Of a stretch of 64,000 bases of DNA, positions 7,926 to 17,051 are shown in pieces; the first letter of the stretch is position 1; the number at the start of each line of letters is the position of its first letter. The stretch spans positions 97,431 through 161,430 of the forward strand of contig HF991817.1 in assembly GCA_000431535.1 (NCBI GenBank), read 5' to 3'. A program made the position numbers and the translations under genes. This DNA comes from Clostridium sp. CAG:678 (GTDB lineage Bacteria; Bacillota; Clostridia; Oscillospirales; Acutalibacteraceae). A model generated the notes under the pieces. It saw only the letters and a program-made list of their open reading frames with translations. It did no database searches and was not told the origin of the DNA.

Positions 7926-9005
7926 ATGCAGATGACGTTTCGCTGGTTTGGGGATAAGTTGGATACTGTTACCCTTCAGCAGATCAGGCAGATCCCGAAT
8001 GTTACCGGCGTTGTTCCTGCACTTCATGACCTGCCTGCCGGCGAGGCGTGGAGCGAAGAACGTGTGCAGGCAATGTATGAGGAGATCACTGCCGCCGGGC
8101 TGACTATGGAATGCATAGAAAGCGTAAACGTGCATGAGGATATCAAACTCGGCCTGCCGGCGCGTGAAAAATGGATCGAAAATTACAAAATTTCCATCAG
8201 AAATCTTGCAAAGGTGGGCGTAAAATGCATTTGCTACAACTTTATGCCTGTTTTTGATTGGACCCGCACCGATCTTTATATGCCCCTGCCGGATGGTTCC
8301 ACCTGCCTTTCTTATGACGGCAAGCAGGTAGAGGGCAAATCGCCGGAGGATATGTTCCGTGAGATCGATGATCATTCAAACGGCTATGCAATGCCCGGCT
8401 GGGAGCCGGACAGAATGGGTGAGATCAAAGAACTTTTTGAAAAATACAAAGGTATAACGGAAGAGGATCTTTGGCGCAATCTGAAATATTTTCTGGAATC
8501 GATCATGCCGGTCTGCGAGGAATGCGGCGTGAAAATGGCGATCCACCCGGATGATCCGCCGTGGGGTATTTTCGGTCTGCCCCGTATCATTACGGGCAAG
8601 GAGGCGCTGCTGAAACTCGTCAGGATGGTGCCCAGCAAATATAACGGCATCACACTTTGCACGGGATCCCTCGGCGCAAGCCCCAAAAATGATATTCCCG
8701 ATATTATCCGCACGCCGGAAATCGGGGAAAGGATCTATTTTGCGCATCTGCGAAATGTTTCCATCAATGACAGATGGTTTAACGAAACCGCACATGAAAG
8801 CAGCGCCGGCTCGCTGGATATGTATGAGATTGTAAAAGCGCTGCAGGAGATCGGTTTTGACGGCTATGTTCGCCCTGACCACGGCAGAATGATCTGGGGC
8901 GAGGTGGCAAGGCCCGGTTACGGTCTGTTTGACCGCGCGCTCGGCGTTTGCTATTTGAATGGGCTTTGGGAAGCCGTTGAAAAAAGCAGAAAAGAAAAAG
9001 ACTGA
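7926..9005 (+). CDS. uxuA: Mannonate dehydratase
   Basis: UxuA dehydrates D-mannonate to 2-keto-3-deoxygluconate, the third step of glucuronate breakdown. At 359 residues it is of normal family length, with the metal-dependent TIM-barrel features CYNFMPVFDWTRTDL, KMAIHPDDPPWGIFGLPRI and GYVRPDHGRMIWGE. The ATG follows AAGGAGGG. It is the first gene of a two-gene unit with the uxuB-type reductase 25 bp downstream. Confidence 0.96.
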   Translation: MQMTFRWFGDKLDTVTLQQIRQIPNVTGVVPALHDLPAGEAWSEERVQAMYEEITAAGLTMECIESVNVHEDIKLGLPAREKWIENYKISIRNLAKVGVKCICYNFMPVFDWTRTDLYMPLPDGSTCLSYDGKQVEGKSPEDMFREIDDHSNGYAMPGWEPDRMGEIKELFEKYKGITEEDLWRNLKYFLESIMPVCEECGVKMAIHPDDPPWGIFGLPRIITGKEALLKLVRMVPSKYNGITLCTGSLGASPKNDIPDIIRTPEIGERIYFAHLRNVSINDRWFNETAHESSAGSLDMYEIVKALQEIGFDGYVRPDHGRMIWGEVARPGYGLFDRALGVCYLNGLWEAVEKSRKEKD

Positions 9006-9030
9006 GTTTTAAAACAGGAAGGTAAATAGA

Positions 9031-9879
9031 ATGACACATGAGAATTTAAAAGGCAGGGTTGCGGTTGTAACCGGCGGCGGCGGTGTGCTTTGCGGCGCTT
9101 TTGCAAAAACGCTGGCGGCGCAGGGCTGCAAGGTTGCTGTTTTGGATCTGAATAAAGACGCGGCGCAGAAATGCGCGGATGAGATCATTGCAAGCGGCGG
9201 AGAGGCAATCGCCGTTGCGTGCAATGTGCTGGAACCGGAATCCATGCAGCGCGCCAGGGAGGAAGTAAATGAACTGCTCGGCACCTGCGATATCCTCCTC
9301 AACGGCGCGGGCGGAAACAATCCGAAAGGCACAACAACAAAAGACACGCTTGAAAAGATAGATCTTGTTCAGAAAGATGAAAACATCAAAACTTTCTTTG
9401 ATCTGGACCCAAGCGGCATCAGCTTTGTTTTTAACCTCAATTTTCTCGGCACGCTGATTCCAACGCAGGTGTTTGCGCGCGATATGGTTGAAAAAGCGCA
9501 TTCCTGTATTGTTATGATTACGTCTATGAACGCTTACAGACCGCTTACCAGGATCCCGGCTTATTCGGCGGCAAAAGCGGCAGTAAAGAATTTTACGGAA
9601 TGGATGGCGGTGCATTTTGCGCCTATGGGCATTCGTGTAAATGCAATTGCGCCGGGATTCTTCTCCACCAAGCAAAACAAAACGCTGCTCTGGAATGAGG
9701 ACGGCACGCCTACGGAGCGCACAGGCAAGATTCTTGCGGCTACACCGATGAAACGTTTCGGCGAACCGGAAGAACTGGACGGCACCCTGCTTTTCCTTTG
9801 CGATGAGGAATACAGCGGTTTCATTACAGGTGTGAGCATTCCGGTGGACGGCGGATTTAATGCATATTCGGGTGTTTGA
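9031..9879 (+). CDS. uxuB: D-mannonate oxidoreductase (fructuronate reductase), SDR type
   Basis: A short-chain dehydrogenase of 282 residues that reduces D-fructuronate to D-mannonate, supplying UxuA. The nucleotide-binding motif TGGGGVLCGAFA is at the N-terminus, and the catalytic YSAAKAAVK (Tyr-x3-Lys) is near residue 177. The insert GGNNPKGTTTKDTLE followed by FFDLDPSGISFVFNLNFLG is typical of the Bacillus-type SDR UxuB rather than the long-chain E. coli enzyme. Context beside uxuA supports the substrate. Confidence 0.9.
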   Translation: MTHENLKGRVAVVTGGGGVLCGAFAKTLAAQGCKVAVLDLNKDAAQKCADEIIASGGEAIAVACNVLEPESMQRAREEVNELLGTCDILLNGAGGNNPKGTTTKDTLEKIDLVQKDENIKTFFDLDPSGISFVFNLNFLGTLIPTQVFARDMVEKAHSCIVMITSMNAYRPLTRIPAYSAAKAAVKNFTEWMAVHFAPMGIRVNAIAPGFFSTKQNKTLLWNEDGTPTERTGKILAATPMKRFGEPEELDGTLLFLCDEEYSGFITGVSIPVDGGFNAYSGV

Positions 9880-9899
9880 TACGAATCGTTCAAACCTTG

Positions 9900-9926
9900 C
9901 GGCGGGAAATATTTCCCGCCGTTTTT
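9900..9926 (+). terminator. Intrinsic terminator of uxuA-uxuB
   Basis: A perfect 20-nt palindrome GGCGGGAAAT/ATTTCCCGCC (9901-9920), followed by GTTTTT. Confidence 0.88.
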
Positions 9927-9949
9927 CTGTTTTTGCAAACATAAATTTC

Positions 9950-9978
9950 TTGCATATTCCGTTTCTGTATGTTAAAGT
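9950..9978 (+). promoter_or_regulatory. Sigma-A promoter of lemA-DUF2207
   Basis: TTGCAT (9950-9955), 17-bp spacer, TAAAGT (9973-9978), 33 bp ahead of the lemA start with AGGGAGG in between. Confidence 0.6.
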
Positions 9979-10010
9979 AAAATTGAAATCATAGTAAGGG
10001 AGGAATCAGG

Positions 10011-10592
10011 ATGGCAGCAGGCACAATCGCGGCAATTATTATTGCCGCCGTGATCGTTTTGATCATTCTTATTTTGGGTATTTATACGGGAGCAACGTAC
10101 AATTCTCTTATCAATCTCAGAAACACGGTGGAGGAAGCGTTCGCTACCATGGATGTTTACCTCAAAAAAAGATGGGATCTGATCCCGAATATTGTTGAAA
10201 GCGTAAAAGGCTATGCCAAGCATGAGGCTCAAACGCTGCAAAATGTAATTTCCGCCAGAAACGGAAATTATAACAGCATGAGCGCAGAGCAGAAAATGCA
10301 GGCAAATTCAGAACTTTCCAGAAGTTTAGCAGGGTTCAATATTCTTGCGGAACAGTATCCGGATCTGAAAGCAAACCAGAATTTTCTGGATCTGAATAAT
10401 CAGCTTCAGCGAACGGAAGAGGATATTGCAAACGCAAGAAAATATTATAATGCCGTTGTAAAGGGCTACAACAATAAAATTGAAATGTTTCCGTCCTCCA
10501 TTATTGCAAAACTGTTTAAATTCGGTAAAAAGCAGATGTTTGCCATTGAAAACGAAGCGGAAAAGCAGGTTGTAAAGGTAGATTTTTCATGA
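10011..10592 (+). CDS. lemA: LemA family protein
   Basis: A 193-residue protein with one N-terminal membrane helix (residues about 6-25) and a helical LemA domain: YNSLINLRNTVEEAFATMDV, then KKRWDLIPNIVESVKGYAKH, then RSLAGFNILAEQYPDLKANQ. The biochemical role of LemA proteins is not settled. Its stop overlaps the next start by 4 bp, and LemA-DUF2207 pairing is frequent in bacteria, so the two probably act together at the membrane. Confidence 0.95.
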   Translation: MAAGTIAAIIIAAVIVLIILILGIYTGATYNSLINLRNTVEEAFATMDVYLKKRWDLIPNIVESVKGYAKHEAQTLQNVISARNGNYNSMSAEQKMQANSELSRSLAGFNILAEQYPDLKANQNFLDLNNQLQRTEEDIANARKYYNAVVKGYNNKIEMFPSSIIAKLFKFGKKQMFAIENEAEKQVVKVDFS

Positions 10593-12277
10593 AGATTCTA
10601 AAAAGATCGCTGCCGGTTTTTGTTTTGCTTGCCTTGCTTTTTTGCGCTTTTCCGTCTTTTGGCGCCGCGCACACATATGAGCCTTATTATATCACGGCTT
10701 ATGATGTGGAAATCCATGTTGCAGAAGATAATGTGCTGCGTGTAACGGAAAATATAGACGTGCATTTTAATGAGGCGCGCCACGGCATCTACCGGTATAT
10801 TCCGCTCAGAAATCAGGTTGAGCGCGCGGACGGCTCTACTGCCGTTACCCGCGCAAAAGTCAATGCTATACACTGCAGCGACAGTTATTCAAAATCCACG
10901 GAAAATTCCCAGCTCGTTTTGCAGATCGGCGATGAAGACACTACGTTAACCGGCGATCATCACTACACGATCTCTTATAACTATGCCCTTGGGCAGGATG
11001 TTGTAAACGGTTCAGATGAGCTATATTATAACATTATCGGCTCCGGTTGGGATACTTATATTGATAACGTGACGTTCCGTATCGCCATGCCAAAGGATTT
11101 CAATGCTGATCTTCTTGGTTTTTCTGCCGGCAGTTACGGGTTTGAGGGCACAAGCAGTATTGAATATTATGTAAACGGTTTGGAGATCACTGGCAGGCTC
11201 ACGCGTGAACTCGGCCCGTATGAGGCGTTCACCGTAAGGCTGGAACTGCCGGACGGGTACTTCTATTTTGACACTGCCGCACATATCGCAAAACTCTGCG
11301 CCATGGTGGGCATTCCGATCATCTGCCTGCTTATTGTGGCGCTGATTTGGCGCAGATTCGGCAAGGATAAAAAAGTTGTTAAAATCGTGGAATTTTATCC
11401 GCCGGAGGGCATGAGCAGCACGGATGTTGCCTATTGGTACAAAGGCGCGCTTTCCAATGAGGATATGGTGCCGCTGTTGATTGAACTTGCAAACGAGGGC
11501 TATATTGCGATCAACGAATCCAAAAGCAGCGAATATTATGACGGCGCGGATTATGTGATTGAGCGCAGAAAGACCTATAACGGTCCAGATCGTAACAAAA
11601 AGATCTTTTTTGACGGCTTGTTTGAAAGCGGCAAGAGCCGTATTACGAATGAGGATCTTGAAAATGTTTTCTATAAACACTTAAATCAGATCGCGGCAAA
11701 TTACAATACCATGAGCAACAGAAGAAAGGTGTTTTCCAATACTTCACTGATCATGCGCGTAGTATGCCTTGCGCTGGTTGCCGCCAGTCTTGCGGCGGAT
11801 ATCTTGATCTTTAACCGCACATTCGGCGCAGGCGAAAGATATGCTGCTTTTATTGCCGGAATTGTTATCCTCGCCGCGGCGTTCATTCTCTCTTTCTTTG
11901 TAAGAAAAAGAACGGATCAGGGGCATCAGATCCTGCAAAAGATAGAGGGCTTTAAACTGTTTCTTGAAACGGCGGAAAAAGACAGGCTTGAAAAACTTGT
12001 GTTTGATGATCCAAAATATTTTTACAATATTCTGCCGTATGCCTATGTGCTTGGAGTGTCCGATGCCTGGGTCAAAAAATTTGAGGATATTGCCGTTGAA
12101 CCACCGGATTGGTATTACGGTTCAGGCACGTTCCATACTTATATGATGTGGCATTTTATGAGCAGCACGATGCACAGCGCTGCCCAGGCAATGACTTCCG
12201 CGCCGCAGACTTCCTCCGGCGGCGGAGGCGGGTTTGCGGGCGGCGGCTCCGGAGGCGGAGGCGGCGGAAGCTGGTAA
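10589..12277 (+). CDS. DUF2207 domain-containing membrane protein
   Basis: A 562-residue membrane protein with a signal peptide (about 1-26, basic start then LLALLFCAF), an extracytoplasmic beta-rich DUF2207 domain (about 30-225), a membrane helix near 232-252, a cytoplasmic domain, two further helices near 390-440, and a C-terminal glycine-rich tail (GGGGGFAGGGSGGGGGG), which is usual in this family. It overlaps lemA by 4 bp. Function is unknown; a membrane-associated role with LemA is inferred. Confidence 0.92.
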   Translation: MKILKRSLPVFVLLALLFCAFPSFGAAHTYEPYYITAYDVEIHVAEDNVLRVTENIDVHFNEARHGIYRYIPLRNQVERADGSTAVTRAKVNAIHCSDSYSKSTENSQLVLQIGDEDTTLTGDHHYTISYNYALGQDVVNGSDELYYNIIGSGWDTYIDNVTFRIAMPKDFNADLLGFSAGSYGFEGTSSIEYYVNGLEITGRLTRELGPYEAFTVRLELPDGYFYFDTAAHIAKLCAMVGIPIICLLIVALIWRRFGKDKKVVKIVEFYPPEGMSSTDVAYWYKGALSNEDMVPLLIELANEGYIAINESKSSEYYDGADYVIERRKTYNGPDRNKKIFFDGLFESGKSRITNEDLENVFYKHLNQIAANYNTMSNRRKVFSNTSLIMRVVCLALVAASLAADILIFNRTFGAGERYAAFIAGIVILAAAFILSFFVRKRTDQGHQILQKIEGFKLFLETAEKDRLEKLVFDDPKYFYNILPYAYVLGVSDAWVKKFEDIAVEPPDWYYGSGTFHTYMMWHFMSSTMHSAAQAMTSAPQTSSGGGGGFAGGGSGGGGGGSW

Positions 12278-12294
12278 ACCGGTAGATGGCAATA

Positions 12295-12330
12295 AAAAAC
12301 GGAGCGGATTTTTCCGCTCCTGTTTTTTTT
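12295..12330. terminator. Terminator after DUF2207 gene, probably bidirectional
   Basis: GGAGCGGA-TTTT-TCCGCTCC (12301-12320) followed by a T8 run, with a matching A run on the other side that serves the convergent LOG-family gene. Confidence 0.85.
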
Positions 12331-12370
12331 ACCGGTGTCAAATGGATCATCCGAAATTCCCGGCAGGTTT

Positions 12371-12964
12371 TTATTTGTCGTCCTCTTTCAGGTCATACCG
12401 CAGTTTCTGCACGTCAACGGCTTTGCCCCTGTACGCTTCCAAATCGTCCAGCAGGGCGTTCGCGTCATCAAATACTTTGATCAGATCAAGAGAGGCTTGA
12501 TTCATAAATTTTTCGTTTACGGTGTGTTTCAGCATTTCCAGCATTTGGTCATAATAGCCATATGGGTTGAATACGGCGATCGCCTTATCGTGCCGCCCAA
12601 GCTGTTTTAATGTGTAGACCTCAAAGAATTCCTCATAAGTGCCGATTCCGCCGGGCGCAATGATAAAGGCGTCCGCATGGTCTTCCATAAATGTTTTTCT
12701 TTCCGCCATGGTTTTGGTGTGCTTGAATTTTGTGCAGTGTTCAAAAAACACATTATATTCTATCATGAATTCAGGTGCAACGCCGTACACAAATCCGCCG
12801 TTGTCATAAACAGCCTGCGCCGTGGCGCCCATAACGCCTTTTCCGCCGCCGCCGAAGATCAGCCCGTGGCCTCGTTTTGCCATCTCGGCGGCAAGGTCAT
12901 ACGCCGCCTTTACATATTTTTCCTCTATAATATCGCTGGAAGCGCCAAAAATACAGATGTTCAC
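12371..12964 (-). CDS. LOG family (TIGR00730) Rossmann-fold phosphoribohydrolase-like protein
   Basis: A 197-residue protein of the lonely-guy family, whose members cleave nucleoside 5'-monophosphates such as cytokinin ribotides or AMP-like substrates. The nucleotide-binding GGGGKGVMG lies at about residues 38-46, and the family motif PGGIGTYEE lies at about 104-112. Length is normal. It stands alone between two rightward units. In a bacterium like this the true substrate is unclear. Confidence 0.88.
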   Translation of the reverse strand: MNICIFGASSDIIEEKYVKAAYDLAAEMAKRGHGLIFGGGGKGVMGATAQAVYDNGGFVYGVAPEFMIEYNVFFEHCTKFKHTKTMAERKTFMEDHADAFIIAPGGIGTYEEFFEVYTLKQLGRHDKAIAVFNPYGYYDQMLEMLKHTVNEKFMNQASLDLIKVFDDANALLDDLEAYRGKAVDVQKLRYDLKEDDK

Positions 12965-13106
12965 AAAATCACCCTTTGTTATAGTCTACAGATATCCGCC
13001 GGCGGTGCAAAGACGCCATTTGCCGTTGCCGCCAGCATGATGCATTTATTATAGCAGTTATGGTGTTATTATTCAATAATTTAATTTTATTATATGAAGT
13101 TCCTGC

Positions 13107-13135
13107 TTGAAATGCCACTGCGTAAAGTATATAAT
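13107..13135 (+). promoter_or_regulatory. Sigma-A promoter of uxaC-kdgK-eda
   Basis: TTGAAA (13107-13112), 17-bp spacer, TATAAT (13130-13135): near consensus. I found no shared operator between this and the uxuA promoter. Confidence 0.8.
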
Positions 13136-13172
13136 AAGACTGTAAATTTTATGTAAATCGGAAGGCGATAGT

Positions 13173-14573
13173 TTGGAAACATTTATGGGTAAAGATTTTT
13201 TGCTGGATACCGATACGGCAAAAGATCTGTTTTTTCATTGCTGCGCAGATATGCCGATCTGTGATTATCACTGCCATTTAAGCCCCAAAGAGATCTATGA
13301 GAATGAGACTCCCTCTGATATTTCTCAGCTCTGGCTTGCCGGGGATCATTATAAGTGGCGCGCTATGCGTTCCTGCGGCGTGGCGGAGGAATACTGCACC
13401 GGGAATAAAAGCGGTCGTGAAAAGTTTGAAAAATTCGCGTATGCCCTGCAATATGCCATCGGCAACCCGCTTTATCACTGGGCGCATCTGGAATTGCAGC
13501 GGTACTTTGGCATAGATACACCGCTCAGCGCCAAAACGGCGGATGAAATTTATGACCGCGCGAACGCAAAAATAAAAGACGGCGATTTCAGGCCGCAGAG
13601 CCTGATCAAAAATTCCAATGTTAAGATCGTGTGCACAACGGACGACCCGGCGGACAGCCTGGAATATCACGCGCTGCTTGCCCAAGCGGATTTTGGCTGC
13701 CGTGTGCTGCCCGGATTCAGGCCGGATAAAGCGCTGTCTGTTGAGGCGCCGGGTTTTGCGGATTATATTCAAACGCTTGCCAAAGCGGCGGATATGAAGA
13801 TCTGTTCTTACAAAGATGTCATTTCGGCGCTGCTGAAAAGGGCGGATCATTTCAACAATTACGGCTGCCGTGTCAGCGATCACGCGTTTGATCATATGCC
13901 GTATGCTCCTGCGTCGGAGCAGGAGATTGAATCTGTTTTCCAAAAGGCAATGAACGGCGGCACGGTTACGGAACAAGAGCGCGATATGTATAAAACGGCC
14001 GTTATGACTGCCCTTGGCGAAAAGTATTATGAACTCGGCTGGGCAATGGAAATCCATCTCGGCGCCATGCGTAACAACAACACAGCAAAATTTAAACTGC
14101 TCGGCGCGGATACCGGGTTTGATTCCGTGGGCGATGATCAGACCGCCTATACCCTGAGCCGTTTTCTGGATTCGCTTGAAGTTAAGGGCAAACTGCCGAA
14201 AACAGTTTTGTTTAACCTGAATAATAAAGACAATATCGTTCTTGCAACCATGCTGGGCAACTTCCAAAGCAGTGAAACGGAATCCAAGATTCAGTTCGGG
14301 CCGGCGTGGTGGTTTTTGGATACGATGGACGGTATGACCGATCAGCTCAAAACGCTTGCAAATCTTGGCATTCTTGGCAAATTTATCGGCATGGAAACAG
14401 ATTCTCGTTCGTTCACTTCCTATGCAAGGCACGAGTATTTCAGGCGGATTTTGTGCCGTCTGATCGGCAGATGGGTAGAGGACGGCTGGTACGCAAATGA
14501 CAGTGAAATGCTTAAAGAGATCGTTTGCGGCATATCTTATAATAACGCAGTTCAGTATTTTAACTTTGAATGA
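13173..14573 (+). CDS. uxaC: Glucuronate isomerase
   Basis: UxaC converts D-glucuronate to D-fructuronate (or galacturonate to tagaturonate), the entry step of the pathway. At 466 residues it has the normal length for an amidohydrolase-fold enzyme, with the metal-ligand motif YHCHLSPKEI near residue 32. I take the TTG at 13173 as the start because GGAAGG lies seven bases before it and the resulting METFMGKDFLL matches the family N-terminus. The internal ATG at 13185 would be too far from the ribosome site. First gene of the unit uxaC-kdgK-eda. Confidence 0.96.
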   Translation: METFMGKDFLLDTDTAKDLFFHCCADMPICDYHCHLSPKEIYENETPSDISQLWLAGDHYKWRAMRSCGVAEEYCTGNKSGREKFEKFAYALQYAIGNPLYHWAHLELQRYFGIDTPLSAKTADEIYDRANAKIKDGDFRPQSLIKNSNVKIVCTTDDPADSLEYHALLAQADFGCRVLPGFRPDKALSVEAPGFADYIQTLAKAADMKICSYKDVISALLKRADHFNNYGCRVSDHAFDHMPYAPASEQEIESVFQKAMNGGTVTEQERDMYKTAVMTALGEKYYELGWAMEIHLGAMRNNNTAKFKLLGADTGFDSVGDDQTAYTLSRFLDSLEVKGKLPKTVLFNLNNKDNIVLATMLGNFQSSETESKIQFGPAWWFLDTMDGMTDQLKTLANLGILGKFIGMETDSRSFTSYARHEYFRRILCRLIGRWVEDGWYANDSEMLKEIVCGISYNNAVQYFNFE

Positions 14574-14588
14574 TACGGAGGTAAGGTT

Positions 14589-15686
14589 ATGGATCTTAAG
14601 TTAAGACCAAAAGAGGAATGTATGTTTGATGAGATTTCCCTTGGCGAGATCATGCTTCGACTGGACCCCGGCGAGGGCAGAATCAAAACCGCCCGCTCTT
14701 TCAGAGCATGGGAAGGCGGCGGAGAATATAACGTGGCACGTGGACTTCGGCGCTGCTTTGGCATGAAGACCGGTGTGGTTACCGCTTTTGCGGAAAATGA
14801 GGTTGGCTATCTGCTGGAGGATCTGATCTTTCAGGGCGGTGTGGATACTTCCCTTATCAAATGGGTAAAGTATGACGGTATCGGCAGAACAACCAGAAAC
14901 GGAATCAACTTTACCGAACGCGGATTCGGCATACGCGGCGCGGTTGGCACTTCAGACAGGGGTCATACGGCAATCAGCCAGCTGAAACCCGGAGAAATAG
15001 ACTGGGATCATATTTTTGGCGATCTCGGCGTGCGCTGGCTCCACACCGGCGGCATTTACGCTGCACTTTCGGAAAACTCCGCGGCCGTTGTTATAGAGGC
15101 GGTTAAAGCAGCAAAAAAATACGGCACGGTCGTTTCCTATGATCTGAACTACCGCCCCTCCCTTTGGAATGATATCGGCGGCGTTAAAAAAGCGCAGGAA
15201 GTGAACCGCGAACTTGCAAAATATGTGGATGTTATGATCGGCAATGAGGAGGATTTTACAGCCTGCCTCGGTTTTGAGGTAGAGGGTAATGACGCGGATC
15301 TGAAAGAGCTGAATATGGACGGCTACGTAAAAATGCTTGGCGAGGTCTGCAAGGCATATCCGAATTTCAAGGTAATCGCAACCACGCTCAGAACCGTCAT
15401 AACGGCAACCGTCAATTCCTGGAAGGCGATCTGCTATGCAGACGGCAAGATTTATCATTCCATTGAATTTCCGGCGCTGGAGATTTTGGATCGCGTCGGC
15501 GGCGGAGACAGTTTTGCCTCCGGCCTAATTTACGGGCTGATGACTTATGAAGACGCGCAGAAAGCCGTTAATTACGGCGCTGTTCACGGCGCGCTCGCCA
15601 TGACCACACCCGGCGATACTTCCATGGCATCCCTGAAAGAAGTAGAGGCAAAGGTAAACGGCGGTTCGGCAAGAGTGCAAAGATAA
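14589..15686 (+). CDS. kdgK: 2-keto-3-deoxygluconate kinase (PfkB family)
   Basis: A ribokinase-family sugar kinase of 365 residues. The C-terminal PfkB signature DRVGGGDSFASG contains the catalytic Asp. GGEYNVARGL near residue 44 is the usual sugar-binding start. It lies 15 bp after uxaC and 27 bp before eda, so phosphorylation of KDG to KDPG is the sensible assignment from context. The protein is somewhat longer than the roughly 310-340 residues of many family members. Confidence 0.9.
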   Translation: MDLKLRPKEECMFDEISLGEIMLRLDPGEGRIKTARSFRAWEGGGEYNVARGLRRCFGMKTGVVTAFAENEVGYLLEDLIFQGGVDTSLIKWVKYDGIGRTTRNGINFTERGFGIRGAVGTSDRGHTAISQLKPGEIDWDHIFGDLGVRWLHTGGIYAALSENSAAVVIEAVKAAKKYGTVVSYDLNYRPSLWNDIGGVKKAQEVNRELAKYVDVMIGNEEDFTACLGFEVEGNDADLKELNMDGYVKMLGEVCKAYPNFKVIATTLRTVITATVNSWKAICYADGKIYHSIEFPALEILDRVGGGDSFASGLIYGLMTYEDAQKAVNYGAVHGALAMTTPGDTSMASLKEVEAKVNGGSARVQR

Positions 15687-15713
15687 TGCAGCAAACTACG
15701 GAGGTAAATAAAA

Positions 15714-16370
15714 ATGGCAAATAAAATTGAAACACTTGCAAAAATCCATGAAGTGGGTATCGTTGCAGTTGTAAGAGCCACTTCTGTGGAAGAGGCGGAA
15801 AAAATTACGGATGCCTGCATCAAAGGCGGCGTTGCGGCAATCGAACTCACGTTCACCGTTCCGCATGCGGATAAGCTGATTGAAGAAATGAAGGCAAAAT
15901 ACAACAACGGTGAGATCATTATCGGTGCAGGTACGGTTATGGACGCCGCAACCGCAAGAATCGCGATCCTTGCCGGCGCGGAATATATCGTTTCCCCTTA
16001 TTTTGATCCGGAAACCGTTAAATGCTGCAACCGTTACGGCATTCCGTCCATGCCCGGCATTTATACGCCTACAGAGGCGGTTGCCGCCATGGAGTGCGGC
16101 GCGGATGTGCTTAAGGTATTCCCCGGCGATATTGCCGGCCCGGCGTTTATTAAAGATATGCACGGCCCGATACCAAATGCGGTTATGATGCCGTCCGGCG
16201 GCGTGAATGTGGATAACGTAAAAGACTGGATCAAAGCAGGCGCGTTTGCCTGTGGCGCAGGTTCTTCACTGATTGCCGGTGCAAAAACAGGCGATTATGA
16301 AAAGATCACGCAAACGGGTAAACTTTTTGTGGAAAGAATCAAAGAGGCAAGAGCCGAAATGGCGAAGTAA
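15714..16370 (+). CDS. eda: KDPG/KHG aldolase
   Basis: A class I aldolase of 218 residues that splits 2-keto-3-deoxy-6-phosphogluconate into pyruvate and glyceraldehyde-3-phosphate, ending the glucuronate route. Visible active-site parts are VAVVRA near the N-terminus, AIELTFT with the catalytic Glu, and ADVLKVFPGD with the Schiff-base Lys. It is the last gene of its unit, followed by strong hairpins. Confidence 0.95.
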   Translation: MANKIETLAKIHEVGIVAVVRATSVEEAEKITDACIKGGVAAIELTFTVPHADKLIEEMKAKYNNGEIIIGAGTVMDAATARIAILAGAEYIVSPYFDPETVKCCNRYGIPSMPGIYTPTEAVAAMECGADVLKVFPGDIAGPAFIKDMHGPIPNAVMMPSGGVNVDNVKDWIKAGAFACGAGSSLIAGAKTGDYEKITQTGKLFVERIKEARAEMAK

Positions 16371-16378
16371 AGTATCTT

Positions 16379-16477
16379 TGCGGGCAGACGCCAAGGCGTT
16401 CTGCCCGCTTTGCATTGCCTTTGCTGAAGCGACAATAAAAAAGCCATAGCGGTCAGATACCGCTATGGCTTTTTTTT
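16379..16477. terminator. Double hairpin terminator between eda and the convergent nitroreductase
   Basis: First hairpin: GCGGGCAG...CTGCCCGC (16380-16408) without a long T run. Second: AAGCCATAGCGG (16441-16452) pairs with CCGCTATGGCTT (16460-16471), with A6 before and T8 after, so it works in both directions. Confidence 0.88.
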
Positions 16478-16486
16478 ATGCACCGT

Positions 16487-17005
16487 TCAGTCAACAGAAT
16501 ATACTCTGTGTTCTTTTCTTTCGGCAGGGGAGGGGGCGTCGCCGTCTGCGTAGCCGATGATGCAGTGCCCGATTCCCTCATATTCGTCTTCTATGCCAAG
16601 AGATTTCAGCAATTCCCTGCCCTCCGGCAGTTCAAATTCCTCTTTTGCGCGGTGAATCCAGCAGCTGCCAAGCCCCAGCTCATGCGCGGCAAGCATCAGA
16701 TTCTGCATAACAAGGCTGCCGTCATAAATTCCGGTGGGGCAGTCCTTTTTGGCAAGCACAATCAGCACTGCCGGCGCGCCGTAAAACGGATCCGTATCCG
16801 TACCCATGATCCGGGCATTCAGTTTGGAAAGCTGATCCCGTACCTCTTTGTTGGCAACGGAAAGAATGATCGTTGCCTGTCTTCCCATGCCGCTCGGCGC
16901 GTACAGACCCGCGTCTATAATTTTGTTCAGCAGTTCCTGCGGCACCGGGTCGCTTTTATATTTTCTGATGCTGCGTCTTGTTTTTATGGATTCCAGTGTA
17001 TTCAT
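16487..17005 (-). CDS. Nitroreductase family protein
   Basis: An FMN-dependent nitroreductase-type enzyme of 172 residues. The family start TLESIKTRRSIRKYKSDPV is followed by AGLYAPSGMGRQ, and GLGSCWIHRAKEEF is near residue 115. The ATG at 17005 is chosen because AGAGGTG precedes it; the upstream extension shows no family similarity. It sits 46 bp behind yfbR without a clear terminator, so it may be the last gene of the hisS-aspS-yfbR unit. Substrate unknown. Confidence 0.9.
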   Translation of the reverse strand: MNTLESIKTRRSIRKYKSDPVPQELLNKIIDAGLYAPSGMGRQATIILSVANKEVRDQLSKLNARIMGTDTDPFYGAPAVLIVLAKKDCPTGIYDGSLVMQNLMLAAHELGLGSCWIHRAKEEFELPEGRELLKSLGIEDEYEGIGHCIIGYADGDAPSPAERKEHRVYSVD

Positions 17006-17051
17006 TATTATAACACCTCTTGTTTTGTAGGTAAGCGGCGGTAAGAATAGA

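Noticed and set aside
13278..14432. 384-codon minus-strand frame opposite uxaC
   Set aside because: Composition is random and uxaC is certain.
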